A program made the translations under genes and the position numbers. A stretch of 64,000 nt of DNA from Pseudoxanthomonas sp. Root65 (GTDB taxonomy: Bacteria; Pseudomonadota; Gammaproteobacteria; Xanthomonadales; Xanthomonadaceae). The stretch is from positions 336,017 to 400,016 of the forward strand of contig NZ_LMHA01000001.1 in NCBI RefSeq assembly GCF_001427635.1, written 5' to 3'. Of this stretch, positions 16,079 to 26,937 are shown piece after piece; position 1 is the first letter of the stretch; each line of letters starts with the position of its first letter. The notes beneath the pieces were generated by a model. That model worked only from the letters and a program-made list of their open reading frames with translations, was not told the origin of the DNA and did not search any database.

Positions 16079-17241
16079 GGCGTATCGGAATCCGCGCGCG
16101 GCGCCGCCTGCTCCACGCTGCCCTTGTCGATGTACGAATCGAGCACGATGGACGGCCGGTCGCCGGCGTACAGCCGGCTCTGCGTATAGCGTTCGTGCGC
16201 GAACCGCAGCAGCACGTTGGCGATGGCGGCGACTGGCAGCGCCAGCAGCATGCCGAGGAAGCCGAACAACTGCCCGCCGGCCATGATGGCGAAGATCACC
16301 GCCACCGGATGCAGGCCGATGCGGTCGCCGACGATGCGCGGCGTCAGCACATAGCCTTCCAGCATCTGCCCCGCGACGAACACGCCCATCACCAGCGCCA
16401 CCAGCGACCAGTCGCCGCCGGACTGCACCAGCGCGGCGATCACGCCCAGCACGATGCCCGTAGCCGTGCCCAGGTACGGCACGAAGCTGATCAGGCCGGC
16501 GATGATGCCGACCAGCAGGCCCACCTTCAGGCCGACGACCGACAGGCCGATGGCGTAGATGGCGCCCAGCGCCAGCATCACCAGGAACTGGCCGCGCAGG
16601 AAGGCACCGAGCACGTCGTTGGATTCCAGCGCCAGCCGCGTCACCGTCGCGATGTGGTCGCGCGGCACCAGCGCGGCGATGCGCTCGACCAGCGTGTCCC
16701 AGTCGCGCAGGAAGTAGAACGTCAGGATCGGCAGCAGCACCAGGTTGGCCACCCAGGCCATCACCGCGAACCCGGAGCGCGAGAAATAGCCGAACAGCGT
16801 GGCGGCCACGCCACCGGCCTGCTGCCAGTGGCCCCGGATCCATTCGGTCAGGCGATCCGGATCGAGCCATGCGACCAGTTCGAGCCCGGTGCGCTGTTCC
16901 ACCCACGGCAGCGCCTTGTCCACGAACCAGTCGCGGTAGGCCGGCATCGATTCGATCACCGTCACCACCTGCCGTTCGATCATCGGCACCAGGATCACCA
17001 GCGCCAGCACCAGCAACAGCAGCATCAGGGTGAACACCAGGATCACTGCGGTGGTACGCGAGCGGCCGCTGCGTTCCAGCCGGTCGACCCACGGATCGCC
17101 CAGCCAGCCCAGCAGCGCGGCGCAGACGAAGGGCGTCAGCACCGGCGCGAGCAGCCAGATCAGCCAGCCGACGATCAAAGCGATCAGCAGCCATTGCCAG
17201 CGACGGGCCAGCGTGCCGGCCGGCGTAGTGGAAAGATCCAT
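16075..17241 (-). CDS. AI-2E family transporter (PerM/YdgK-like)
   Basis: 388 residues with about eight predicted membrane helices and the family hallmarks: GWLGDPWVDRLERSGRSRT near the N-terminus, FYFLRDWD in the middle, the permuted LISFVPYLGTATGI segment and LTPRIVGDRIGLHPVAVIFA towards the C-terminus. Family members export autoinducer-2 or act as Na+/H+-type exporters, so the substrate is not determined. The start is ATG 17241. It is coupled to hda downstream and lies 14 bases after the DUF2066 gene; the DUF2066-perM-hda order suggests one operon. Confidence 0.92.
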   Translation of the reverse strand: MDLSTTPAGTLARRWQWLLIALIVGWLIWLLAPVLTPFVCAALLGWLGDPWVDRLERSGRSRTTAVILVFTLMLLLLVLALVILVPMIERQVVTVIESMPAYRDWFVDKALPWVEQRTGLELVAWLDPDRLTEWIRGHWQQAGGVAATLFGYFSRSGFAVMAWVANLVLLPILTFYFLRDWDTLVERIAALVPRDHIATVTRLALESNDVLGAFLRGQFLVMLALGAIYAIGLSVVGLKVGLLVGIIAGLISFVPYLGTATGIVLGVIAALVQSGGDWSLVALVMGVFVAGQMLEGYVLTPRIVGDRIGLHPVAVIFAIMAGGQLFGFLGMLLALPVAAIANVLLRFAHERYTQSRLYAGDRPSIVLDSYIDKGSVEQAAPRADSDTP

Positions 17242-17255
17242 GCAGCGTCCTTGTG

Positions 17256-18341
17256 TCAGCGCATCTGGTAGGCGGGCGGCTCGCCTTCGCCACCGGTGAA
17301 GGGAGCCTCGTCGCCCATGGTGCGGCGGAAGCCGGCCAGGCCCGACACCAGTTCCAGGTCGAGTTCCAGCACGTCGCCGCTGGCGCGCACCGGGGTGATG
17401 CGGCGGACCACGGCCATCTTCTGCAGATGGCCGGTCAGGCGCAGGTAGTCGTCGGTGCTGCGGATGCCGGTGAACAGCACGCGGTACGTCCCGGCCGGAC
17501 CGGCACTGCCGCGCTTGCCGTAGCGCTTCACCAGCGCATCGGCGGTGCCGTCGGCGCCGGATACCATCGCGCGGCGGGCATCGGCATCGGTCACCGACCA
17601 TGTCGCCAGCACCTTGCCGGCATCGACGAACACCCAGTCCGCCGTCCAGCCGCCCTTGGCGTTGCGGTAGAGCTTGCCGATCAGCTGCATCGGCGGGCTG
17701 TAGCGGGCCGAGGCGCGGGCGACGGCGGCGGTGTCCTGGCGCCAGATCGCACCGACCAGCGCCTGCTCCGCCGCACCGCCGGCCGGCAGGCCGAGGCCGT
17801 AACCGCGCTCGATGGCACGGTTCAGCAGCGGGCGCGCGGCGTTGGATTGCGGCAGGCCGACCAGGCGCGGACCACTGCCGTCGTTGATCGCCAGCCAGAC
17901 GACCGGCTTCGGGCGCGGTTGCGGCCACACCGGCAGGCCGAGTGCGCCGGCCAGGCCGTTGACCTGGTCTTCGTCGAAGCGCACCACCAGGGTGGTGCGG
18001 AAAGTCGGCGCACCGGTGGCGGACGTACCCTGGTCCTGCCGGTAGTCGTAACCCTCCACGTAGTCCTTGGCGTTGCGCAGTTCTGCGCCCACACCCGGTC
18101 GCGACATCGCCGCGCGGTCGCCCGAGAGCTTGGCCAGCACCGAACCGAGTGCGCGCGCGAAGCCGCCCTGACGTTCCGCCTCGCCCTGCCCGTTGACCGG
18201 CACCTCGGCCTGGTACAGGCCGCGCGCGGAGACCGCATCGCCTTCCGTGCGCAGGCCGGACTGCGCCTGCACGGCGGGCGTTGCGGTCAATGCCGCCATC
18301 AGCAATACGGTGGCGAGTGCGATACCTGGGATCCGGCGCAT
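17256..18341 (-). CDS. DUF2066 domain periplasmic protein
   Basis: 361 residues with a signal peptide (about 1-26, ending VQA). The mature part contains LYQAEVPVNGQGEAERQGGF, the usual start of DUF2066 proteins, and a long beta-rich tail. Function unknown; in many gammaproteobacteria it sits beside purM and hda, as here. ATG 18341 has an AAGGAC Shine-Dalgarno. It is divergent from purM across about 140 bases. Confidence 0.87.
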   Translation of the reverse strand: MRRIPGIALATVLLMAALTATPAVQAQSGLRTEGDAVSARGLYQAEVPVNGQGEAERQGGFARALGSVLAKLSGDRAAMSRPGVGAELRNAKDYVEGYDYRQDQGTSATGAPTFRTTLVVRFDEDQVNGLAGALGLPVWPQPRPKPVVWLAINDGSGPRLVGLPQSNAARPLLNRAIERGYGLGLPAGGAAEQALVGAIWRQDTAAVARASARYSPPMQLIGKLYRNAKGGWTADWVFVDAGKVLATWSVTDADARRAMVSGADGTADALVKRYGKRGSAGPAGTYRVLFTGIRSTDDYLRLTGHLQKMAVVRRITPVRASGDVLELDLELVSGLAGFRRTMGDEAPFTGGEGEPPAYQMR

Positions 18342-18443
18342 CGAGCGTCCTTGAGCTCTACAGACCCGGCGAATTGTTGCCCGAATGACCCGATACCGCC
18401 AACGGCACCCGTTCAGGACGGTCGCTCGGCGTGTCGATTCCTT

Positions 18444-18449
18444 TAAAAT
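18444..18449 (+). promoter_or_regulatory. -10 element of purM
   Basis: TAAAAT (within CTTTAAAATC) in the divergent DUF2066-purM gap, 30 bases before GTG 18479. It lies after the in-frame GTG at 18431, which argues against that earlier start. No convincing PurR site was noticed. Confidence 0.4.
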
Positions 18450-18478
18450 CACGCCTCTTGCCCCGCCGACGACCGCCC

Positions 18479-19528
18479 GTGACCCAGCCGACGCCTTCCG
18501 CCCCCACCCCGATGACCTATCGCGACGCGGGTGTCGACATCGACGCCGGCAACGAACTGGTCGAACGCATCAAGCCGCTGGTCAAGCGCAGCTTCCGGCC
18601 GGAAGTGATGGGCGGACTGGGTGGCTTCGGCGCGCTGTTCGACCTGTCCGGCAAGTACCGCGAGCCGGTGCTGGTGTCCGGCACCGACGGCGTCGGCACC
18701 AAGCTGAAGCTGGCGCAGCAGCTGGGCCGCCACGACACCATCGGCATCGACCTGGTCGCCATGTGCGTGAACGACGTGCTGGTACAGGGCGCCGAGCCGC
18801 TGTTCTTCCTCGACTACTTCGCCACCGGCAAGCTCGATGTCGACACCACCGTCGCCGTGGTCGGCGGCATCGCCCGCGGCTGCGAACTGTCCGGTTGCGC
18901 GCTGATCGGCGGCGAGACCGCCGAGATGCCCGACATGTACGGCCCGGGCGAATACGACCTGGCCGGCTTCTGCGTGGCCGCGGTGGAGAAGTCGCGCCTG
19001 CTGGACGGCGCCAAGGTGCGCGCCGGCGACGTGCTGGTCGGCATCGCGTCCAGCGGCCCGCATTCCAACGGCTATTCGCTGGTCCGCCGCATCTACGACC
19101 GCGCCGGCCGCCCGGCCGACCTCGACGTGGGCGGCGTGACGCTGGCCGACGCGCTGATGGCGCCGACCACGCTGTACGTGAAGCCCATCCTGGAACTGCT
19201 GCAGGCGCACGACCTGCACGGCATGGCGCACATCACCGGCGGCGGCCTGACCGAGAACATCATCCGCGTGATCCCCGACGGCCTGGGCCTGCAGATCGAC
19301 GCCAGCGCGTGGACGCTGCCGCCGGTGTTCGACTGGCTGCAGCGCGAGGGCGCGGTCGAGAACGCCGAAATGTGGCGCACCTTCAACTGCGGCATCGGCT
19401 TCGTGCTGGTGGTCGCACCGGACCAGCTGGCCGCCGTGCAGGCCGACCTGGCCCGCCTCCACCTGACCCACTGGCAGATCGGCGAAGTCGTCGCCGCCTC
19501 CGGCGGCGAACGCGTCCGCATCGGCTGA
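18479..19528 (+). CDS. purM: phosphoribosylformylglycinamidine cyclo-ligase
   Basis: 349 residues, standard length. AIR synthetase motifs: [47 protein letters not shown] and [13 protein letters not shown]. It closes the imidazole ring in purine synthesis (FGAM to AIR). GTG 18479 keeps the short N-terminal Pro-rich extension; ATG 18512 ([13 protein letters not shown]) is an alternative. purN, another purine gene, follows after one intervening membrane-protein gene. Confidence 0.95.
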   Translation: MTQPTPSAPTPMTYRDAGVDIDAGNELVERIKPLVKRSFRPEVMGGLGGFGALFDLSGKYREPVLVSGTDGVGTKLKLAQQLGRHDTIGIDLVAMCVNDVLVQGAEPLFFLDYFATGKLDVDTTVAVVGGIARGCELSGCALIGGETAEMPDMYGPGEYDLAGFCVAAVEKSRLLDGAKVRAGDVLVGIASSGPHSNGYSLVRRIYDRAGRPADLDVGGVTLADALMAPTTLYVKPILELLQAHDLHGMAHITGGGLTENIIRVIPDGLGLQIDASAWTLPPVFDWLQREGAVENAEMWRTFNCGIGFVLVVAPDQLAAVQADLARLHLTHWQIGEVVAASGGERVRIG

Positions 19529-19535
19529 GCGCGGC

Positions 19536-20156
19536 ATGCCGCGCAGCAAGGCGATCGCCTTCGGGCTGACGCTGGCGGTGTTCGCCGGCAGCTGGATCTC
19601 GCCGCGCTGGCCACTGGAACAGGCCATGCACAGCAGCCTGACGGTCGTGGGCCTGGCCTGGCTGTGGTGGCATGACCGGCGCTGGCCGCTGCGACCGTCG
19701 CACTTCGCGCTGATCTGCGGCTTCATCGTGGCGCACTGCATCGGCGCGCGCTGGCTGTATTCCTACGTGCCGTACGACGCGTGGCTGCAGGCGGCGGTCG
19801 GCTGGTCGCCGGCGGAGGCCTTCGGCTGGCAGCGCAACCACTTCGACCGGTTCATCCATCTGATGTACGGCGTGTGCTTCACGCCTGCGGTCTGGCATTG
19901 GCTGCGCCAGCGCTGGCCGCAGCTGTCGCCGGGACACGCCTTCGCCCTGGCGGTGATGCTCATCATGTGCACCAGCCTGGCGTACGAATGGCTGGAGTGG
20001 GGCATCGCGCTGACGATGTCGCCCGAGGCCGCCGAGTCGTACAACGGCCAGCAGGGCGACGGCTGGGACGCCCACGCCGACATGCTGCTGGCGACACTCG
20101 GCGCGCTGCTGGTGTGGCCGCTGGCGCGCAAGGAATTCCAGGAGTTGCCTGCATGA
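19536..20156 (+). CDS. DUF2238 (YjdF-like) membrane protein
   Basis: 206 residues with about six predicted helices and the conserved DUF2238 motifs DRFIHLMYG, YEWLEWG and QGDGWDAHADML. Inner-membrane protein of unknown function. It is inserted between purM (7-base gap) and purN (4-base overlap, ATGA), so it is co-transcribed with purine genes. A link to purines is suggested only by this position. Confidence 0.88.
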   Translation: MPRSKAIAFGLTLAVFAGSWISPRWPLEQAMHSSLTVVGLAWLWWHDRRWPLRPSHFALICGFIVAHCIGARWLYSYVPYDAWLQAAVGWSPAEAFGWQRNHFDRFIHLMYGVCFTPAVWHWLRQRWPQLSPGHAFALAVMLIMCTSLAYEWLEWGIALTMSPEAAESYNGQQGDGWDAHADMLLATLGALLVWPLARKEFQELPA

Positions 20157-20806
20157 CCCTCCGTATCGCCGTGCTGGCTTCCGGCCGCGGCACCAACCTG
20201 CGGGCGATCCTGCAAGCCACCGCCGACGGCACGCTCGATGCCGAGGTCGTCGGTGTCTTCTCCGACAAGCCCGGGGCGCCGGCCTTGCGCTATGCGCCGG
20301 AAGACAGGCGCTGGGGCTATCGGCCCTCTCATTTCGGGGACAAGACCCGCTACGAGGCCGCGCTGGCGGATGCCATCGACGCGACCCGCCCGGACTGGGT
20401 CGTCTGCGCAGGCTATATGCGCATCCTCGGCGACGCGTTCATCGAACGATTCCGCGGCAGGCTGCTGAACATCCACCCCTCTCTGCTGCCCAAGTACCCT
20501 GGCCTGTACACGCATGCACGCGCGGTGGCGGCGCACGACGCCGAACACGGCGCCAGCATCCACTTCGTCACCCCGGAACTGGATGCCGGCGCGGTGATCG
20601 CCCAGGTGCGCATCCCGATCCTGCCCCGGGAGTCGCCCGACAAGCTGGCCGAACGCCTGCTCCCGCGCGAACACGCCCTGATGCTGGCGGTGCTGCGCCT
20701 GGCCTGCGACGGGGCACTAGCTGAACAGGGCGACATCGCGCTCTACAACGGTCAGCCGCTATTAAATCCCCTGTCCCTAGATTCAACCGACCGTTTGGTT
20801 CCCTGA
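20153..20806 (+). CDS. purN: phosphoribosylglycinamide formyltransferase
   Basis: 217 residues. GART fold with VLASGRGTNLRAIL, the folate-site motif LLNIHPSLLPKYPGLYTHARA (catalytic Asn-His present) and VTPELDAGAVI. It adds formyl from N10-formyl-THF to GAR. The ATG at 20153 overlaps the stop of the DUF2238 gene. The 20-odd C-terminal residues after ALYNGQPLL are not conserved. Confidence 0.94.
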   Translation: MTLRIAVLASGRGTNLRAILQATADGTLDAEVVGVFSDKPGAPALRYAPEDRRWGYRPSHFGDKTRYEAALADAIDATRPDWVVCAGYMRILGDAFIERFRGRLLNIHPSLLPKYPGLYTHARAVAAHDAEHGASIHFVTPELDAGAVIAQVRIPILPRESPDKLAERLLPREHALMLAVLRLACDGALAEQGDIALYNGQPLLNPLSLDSTDRLVP

Positions 20807-20818
20807 CTTCCCCCCCCG

Positions 20819-21535
20819 ATGCCTGTGCCTTTCCGTTCCCTGCTGCTCGGCCTCGCCATGGCCGGCGCCACTGTGCCCGCGCTGGCGCTGGAGCCGTTCG
20901 TGGCGAGCTACCAGGCCTACAACGAGGGCAAGCTGGCGGGCACGGCGAGCATGAAAGTCGTGCCCAAGGCCGGCAGCCAGTGGCAGATCGACCTGAACGT
21001 GAAAGGCACACGCGGGTTCGCGCGACTGGCCGGGTTGAACATCGAGCAGAGCACCGTCTTCGATACGGCCGATGGGCAGTTCCGTCCGATCAGCCAGGCC
21101 ACCGTGCGCCGGGCAGTGTTCATGGGCAGGAAGATGGTCGGCACCTACGACTGGAACGCCCGCACGGCGCAGTGGCAGGGCGACATCAAGAAAGAGCGAC
21201 GCGCCCCGCTGCCCCTGCAGCCCGGCGACATGAGCGCGCTGCTGATGAACCTTGCGGTCATCCGCGATGCCGCGCCCGGCAAGCAGCTCGACTACCGCGT
21301 GGTGGACAATGGCCGCATCCGCGAATACCAGTACACGGTGGCAGCTGAGCCGGAAAACGTGACCGTCGAAGACCTGAGCTACAGCGCCCTGCGCGTGAGC
21401 CGGGCCAACGGCGGCAACGACGAAACCATCTTCTGGGTCGCCGATGGCGTACCCACCCCCGTGCGCATCCTGCAGCGGGAAGACGGCCAGGACGGCATAG
21501 ACCTCCGCCTGGTCGAATACCAAGGAGCACCGTGA
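20819..21535 (+). CDS. DUF3108 periplasmic protein (first of a tandem pair)
   Basis: 238 residues, signal peptide (about 1-24, ending ALA), then a DUF3108 beta-barrel-like domain: EPFVASYQAYNEGKLAG, STVFDTADGQFRPIS, YDWNARTAQW. Function unknown. A TAGATT box at about 20779 could give it its own promoter inside the end of purN. The next gene is a paralogue coupled by a GTGA overlap. Confidence 0.86.
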   Translation: MPVPFRSLLLGLAMAGATVPALALEPFVASYQAYNEGKLAGTASMKVVPKAGSQWQIDLNVKGTRGFARLAGLNIEQSTVFDTADGQFRPISQATVRRAVFMGRKMVGTYDWNARTAQWQGDIKKERRAPLPLQPGDMSALLMNLAVIRDAAPGKQLDYRVVDNGRIREYQYTVAAEPENVTVEDLSYSALRVSRANGGNDETIFWVADGVPTPVRILQREDGQDGIDLRLVEYQGAP

Positions 21536-22227
21536 ACATGACCAAGACCGCGTTCCCCACCCCACGCCTGCTGCTCACCGCCGCGCTGCTGGCCGCCGCC
21601 AGCACGCCCGCCCTCGCCGTCGAGGCCTTCACCGCGCAGTACAGCGCCAGCGCGCTGGGCATGGTCGGCGAAGGCCAGATGTCCGTCGCGGCCCAGCCGG
21701 GCAACCGCTGGCAGTACTCGCTGACCGTGCGCAACCAGGCCGTCGACCTGAGCCAGAAGACCGTGTTCGACGTGCAGGACGGCCGCATGCGTCCGTTGAG
21801 CAGCAGCGACAGCTCTCGCCTGCTGATCAAGAAGAAGAACGTCAACACCGTCTACGACTGGGGCAAGGCGCAGGCCACCTGGAATGGCGACGTGAAGCCC
21901 GACCGCGCCGGTCCGGTAAAGCTCGCCGCAGGCGACATGGACGCGTTGCTGGTCAATCTGGCCATCGTGCGCGACGTCGCCGCCGGCAAGCCGCTGACCT
22001 ACCGCATGGTGGAGAACGGTCGCGCCAAGCCGATGACCTACCAGGTCGCCGGCAAGGAACGCATCACCGTGGCCGGCAAGCCGCAGGACGCCACCAAAGT
22101 CGTCCGTACCGATGGCGACAAGCAGACCATCGTCTGGGTGGTGGCCGACGCCCCCGTGCCGGCCCGCATCCTGCAGCGCGAGAAGGGGCAGGACACCATC
22201 GACCTCACGCTGAAATCCTGGCGCTGA
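21532..22227 (+). CDS. DUF3108 periplasmic protein (second of a tandem pair)
   Basis: 231 residues, signal peptide ending ALA (about 28), then the same DUF3108 layout as the upstream neighbour: EAFTAQYSASALGMVGEG, KTVFDVQDGRMRPLS, VYDWGKAQATWNGD, then RILQREKGQDTIDL near the end. The sequences are clearly paralogous but diverged. Start is GTG 21532 (4-base overlap) or ATG 21538; an AAGGAG box at 21522-21527 serves either. A strong bidirectional terminator follows. Confidence 0.86.
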   Translation: MNMTKTAFPTPRLLLTAALLAAASTPALAVEAFTAQYSASALGMVGEGQMSVAAQPGNRWQYSLTVRNQAVDLSQKTVFDVQDGRMRPLSSSDSSRLLIKKKNVNTVYDWGKAQATWNGDVKPDRAGPVKLAAGDMDALLVNLAIVRDVAAGKPLTYRMVENGRAKPMTYQVAGKERITVAGKPQDATKVVRTDGDKQTIVWVVADAPVPARILQREKGQDTIDLTLKSWR

Positions 22228-22246
22228 GCCCTCGGATCACCGCACG

Positions 22247-22273
22247 AAAAAGCCCGGCAACGCCGGGCTTTTT
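22247..22273. terminator. bidirectional intrinsic terminator
   Basis: AAAAAGCCCGGC-AAC-GCCGGGCTTTTT: a perfect 12-bp stem with T-runs on both strands, between the convergent DUF3108 and EF-hand genes. It would end transcription from both sides. Confidence 0.92.
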
Positions 22274-22275
22274 CT

Positions 22276-23996
<1,721 letters not shown>

Positions 23997-24005
<9 letters not shown>

Positions 24006-24236
24006 CCCCCCGGCTTCATCGGGGGTAACCGTCTTCAACTGCAGCGCATGGATCGCGCCGCCCATCAGGTCGCCCAGGGTGGCGTAGACCATGCGGTGCC
24101 GGGCCAGCGGCAGCTTGCCGCGGAACGCCTCGGCCACCACGGTCGCCTCGAAGTGGACGCCATCGTCGCCCTGCACGTCGGCACGGGCGCCCGGCAGGCC
24201 GGATTCGATCAGTTTACGGATGGTTTCGGCGTCCAA
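23997..24236 (-). CDS. ibaG: BolA family protein IbaG
   Basis: 79 residues, BolA/YrbA fold with the conserved HFEATVVAEAFRGKLPLARHRMVYATLG stretch containing the cluster-ligand region and H47. IbaG works with monothiol glutaredoxins in iron-sulfur handling and is classically next to murA. Its last residues (GRE) and TAG stop come from the adjacent repeat arm, so the natural C-terminus may have been altered by repeat insertion. Confidence 0.9.
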
Positions 24237-24289
24237 CGGGCTTTCCTAATAAAATACCCGGCCATTCTACCCGCCGGCGCCCCGTCCGC

Positions 24290-25294
24290 ATGTCCCAGCC
24301 GCACCCCCTGACCCCGTCCGTCTCGCCTGCCAGCCTGGCGGCCAGCGGCCGTCGGGTCATCGAGATCGAGGCGCGCGCATTGGACGCACTGGCCGCCCGC
24401 ATCGACGGCGCCTTCGCTGCCGCCTGCCAGGCCATCCTGGCCGGCAGCGGCCGGGTGGTGTGCACCGGCATGGGCAAGTCGGGGCATATCGCCCGCAAGA
24501 TCGCCGCCACGCTGGCCTCCACCGGCACGCCGGCGTTCTACGTGCATCCGGGCGAAGCCGGGCATGGCGACCTGGGCATGATCACCGATGCCGACGTGGT
24601 GCTGGCGCTGTCGTACTCGGGCGAATCGGACGAGGTACTGATGCTGTTGCCGGTGCTCAAGCGCCAGGGCAACCTGGTCATCGGCATGACCGGCCGGCCG
24701 CAGTCCACGCTCGCACGCGAAAGCGACCTGCACTTGGATGTCAGCGTGCCGGCCGAGGCCTGTCCGCTGGATCTGGCGCCGACCAGCAGCACCACCGCCT
24801 CGCTGGCGATGGGTGACGCCTTGGCGGTGGCGCTGCTGGATGCGCGCGGCTTCACCGCCGACGACTTCGCCCGTTCCCATCCCGCCGGCAGCCTCGGTCG
24901 GCGCCTGCTGCTGCACATCACCGATGTGATGCATGCGGGCGATGACGTGCCGCGTGTGGATGTGGGGGCGACGCTGAGCGAAGCACTGGTGGAAATGAGC
25001 CGCAAGCGCCTCGGCATGACCGCCGTGGTCGATGGCGACGGCCGCCTGGCCGGGCTGTTCACCGACGGCGACCTGCGCCGCACGCTCGACAATCCCGCCC
25101 TGGACGTGCGCAGCGCGCGCATCGCCGACGTGATGACGCGTGCGCCCAGGACCATCGGCGCCGACCAGTTGGCCGTCGAGGCCGCGCGCCTGATGGAAAC
25201 CCACAAGATCAGCGGCTTGATCGTGGTGGACGATGAACTGCGGCCGGTCGGCGCGCTCAACATTCACGACCTGTTGCGTGCCCGCGTGGTGTAA
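24290..25294 (+). CDS. kdsD: arabinose-5-phosphate isomerase (KpsF/GutQ type)
   Basis: 334 residues: SIS domain with GMGKSGHIARKIAATLASTG, LSYSGESDE and PTSSTTASLAMGDALA, then two CBS domains (ITDVMHAGDD, ADVMTRAP). It makes arabinose-5-P from ribulose-5-P, the first step of Kdo synthesis for LPS. It opens the kdsD-kdsC-lptC-lptA-lptB cluster. A TAAAAT box at 24250-24255 gives a leader of about 30 bases. Confidence 0.95.
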   Translation: MSQPHPLTPSVSPASLAASGRRVIEIEARALDALAARIDGAFAAACQAILAGSGRVVCTGMGKSGHIARKIAATLASTGTPAFYVHPGEAGHGDLGMITDADVVLALSYSGESDEVLMLLPVLKRQGNLVIGMTGRPQSTLARESDLHLDVSVPAEACPLDLAPTSSTTASLAMGDALAVALLDARGFTADDFARSHPAGSLGRRLLLHITDVMHAGDDVPRVDVGATLSEALVEMSRKRLGMTAVVDGDGRLAGLFTDGDLRRTLDNPALDVRSARIADVMTRAPRTIGADQLAVEAARLMETHKISGLIVVDDELRPVGALNIHDLLRARVV

Positions 25295-25344
25295 CCCGCA
25301 GGGTTGCCACCGTTCCCCACCTTCCCAACGAGCCTCCGCCGACC

Positions 25345-25890
25345 ATGCCGCTCCGCCATCTCCACGACCTGACCGACGACGTGCTGGCCCGTGCCTCACG
25401 CATCCGGCTGGCGTGCTTCGACGTGGACGGCACGCTGACCGATGGCCGCCTGTTCCTGGACAGCGAGGGCCGGGAGCAGAAGGCATTCCATGTGCAGGAC
25501 GGCCAGGGGCTGGTGCTGCTGAAGCGCGCCGGCATCGAGGTCGCCTTCATCACCGCCCGCGGCGGCACGGTCGCCGTGGCCCGTGGCCGCGAACTGGGCG
25601 TGCAGGTGTTCACCGGCATCAAGGACAAGCTGGCCACCGTGCGCGAACTCGGTGCCGGGCTCGGCATCGGGCTGGAGCAGGTCGCCTTCATGGGCGACGA
25701 CCTGCCGGACGTGCCGCCGTTCCGCGCCGTGGGCCTGGCCATCGCGCCGGCCGATGCGCACCCATGGACGGCGCAGCACGCGCACTGGCGCACCCACCGC
25801 GCCGGTGGCCAGGGCGCGGCTCGCGAAGCCTGCGACCTGCTGCTCGGCTCGCAAGGCCATGCCCCCGCATTCGACGGAGGCACGGCATGA
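25345..25890 (+). CDS. kdsC: 3-deoxy-D-manno-octulosonate 8-phosphate phosphatase
   Basis: 181 residues, HAD phosphatase. The nucleophile loop is ACFDVDGTLTDG; FITARGG and MGDDLPDVPPFRAVGLAIA carry the other catalytic residues; RAGGQGAAREACDLLL is the KdsC-specific C-terminus. It releases Kdo from Kdo-8-P. It lies 50 bases after kdsD and overlaps lptC by 4 bases (ATGA). Confidence 0.95.
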   Translation: MPLRHLHDLTDDVLARASRIRLACFDVDGTLTDGRLFLDSEGREQKAFHVQDGQGLVLLKRAGIEVAFITARGGTVAVARGRELGVQVFTGIKDKLATVRELGAGLGIGLEQVAFMGDDLPDVPPFRAVGLAIAPADAHPWTAQHAHWRTHRAGGQGAAREACDLLLGSQGHAPAFDGGTA

Positions 25891-26450
25891 GCTGGCGTAC
25901 CACGCTGGGCCTGGTGCTGTTGCTGGCTGCGATCGTCAGCGGTTGGTCGGCCTGGAAGAACCGCGACGTTCCCCCGCCCAACCGCGTCGTCGCCGATCGG
26001 TCCGACTACGTAATGCGCGACTTCGAGATGATCGCGTTGAATGGCGAGGGCCAAGAGGCTGTCGCCGTGCGCGCACCGGAGATGGCGCGCAATCCGCAGG
26101 ATCAGACCTATACCATCACCACGCCGCTGTTCCTGCTGCCCGAAGAGGATGGCCGCTCGTGGGAGCTGCGCTCGAAGACCGGCTGGCTCAGTGCCAAGGG
26201 CGAGGAACTGCGCCTCAAGGGCGACGTGCATGGCACCTCGCCGGCGGGCGGCACCCGCAAGGCCGAGTTCCGCACCGAAACGCTCAACGTGTTCCCCGAT
26301 CGCGATCTGGCCCAGACCGACGATGTGGTGACGGTCACGCAACCCCGCTCTAGACTGAGCGGGCGCGGTTTTGAGACCAATCTCAAGACCAAGGAATACA
26401 CATTCAAATCCCAGGTGAGATCCATCTATGAACCGCGTTCTGCTCGCTAG
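25887..26450 (+). CDS. lptC: LPS export protein LptC
   Basis: 187 residues: one N-terminal membrane helix (about 5-22) and a periplasmic beta-jellyroll (DYVMRDFEMIALNGEG, SRLSGRGFETNLKTKEYTFKS). LptC receives LPS from LptB2FG and hands it to LptA. It overlaps kdsC at the 5' end (4 bases) and lptA at the 3' end (23 bases), so translation is coupled across the cluster. Confidence 0.92.
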   Translation: MSWRTTLGLVLLLAAIVSGWSAWKNRDVPPPNRVVADRSDYVMRDFEMIALNGEGQEAVAVRAPEMARNPQDQTYTITTPLFLLPEEDGRSWELRSKTGWLSAKGEELRLKGDVHGTSPAGGTRKAEFRTETLNVFPDRDLAQTDDVVTVTQPRSRLSGRGFETNLKTKEYTFKSQVRSIYEPRSAR

Positions 26451-26937
26451 CGCCGCGCTGCTGCTCCTGCTGCCCGCCGCCGGCGCCGTGGCCAAGTCCA
26501 CCGACCGCAACCAGGCCATGACCATCGATTCGGGCAGCCAGTCCGGCAACATGGAAGGCAACGGCAAGACCGTGCTCGGCGGCGGCGTGGTGGTGACCCA
26601 GGGCACGCTGGAGATCCAGTCGGCAGCGGCCGAAATCTACATGGCCAACGGCGAGATCTCGCGCTCGGTCTTCACCGGCAAGCAGGTGAAGATGAAGCAG
26701 CAGATGGACGACGGCACGTGGATGGACGCGCAGGCCGACCGCGTCGAATACGACATGAAGACCGAGACCATCACCTTCATCGGCAACTACACGGTGAAGT
26801 CCGAACGCGGCTCCAACAGCGGCCAGCGCATGGTCTACAACACCACCAGCGGCAACATGCAGAGCGGCGGCGACGGCACCCGCGTGCGTACCGTCATCCA
26901 GCCCAAGTCCGCGGCGCCGGCACAAGGCAAGAACTGA
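26428..26937 (+). CDS. lptA: LPS transport periplasmic bridge protein LptA
   Basis: 169 residues, signal peptide (about 1-22, ending AVA), then an OstA-like jellyroll domain ([28 protein letters not shown] strands). Monomers stack to carry LPS across the periplasm. The start lies inside the end of lptC and the stop shares one base with the lptB start. Confidence 0.93.
   Translation: MNRVLLASAALLLLLPAAGAVAKSTDRNQAMTIDSGSQSGNMEGNGKTVLGGGVVVTQGTLEIQSAAAEIYMANGEISRSVFTGKQVKMKQQMDDGTWMDAQADRVEYDMKTETITFIGNYTVKSERGSNSGQRMVYNTTSGNMQSGGDGTRVRTVIQPKSAAPAQGKN

Noticed and set aside
16075-17928. Long minus-strand frames that fuse the AI-2E transporter or Hda to upstream sequence
   Set aside because: The extra N-terminal residues are arginine/alanine-rich shadow translation of the neighbouring gene; the real starts are ATG 17241 and GTG 16078.
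25345-25890. Truncated kdsC
   Set aside because: All HAD motifs and the KdsC C-terminal signature are present at normal length.
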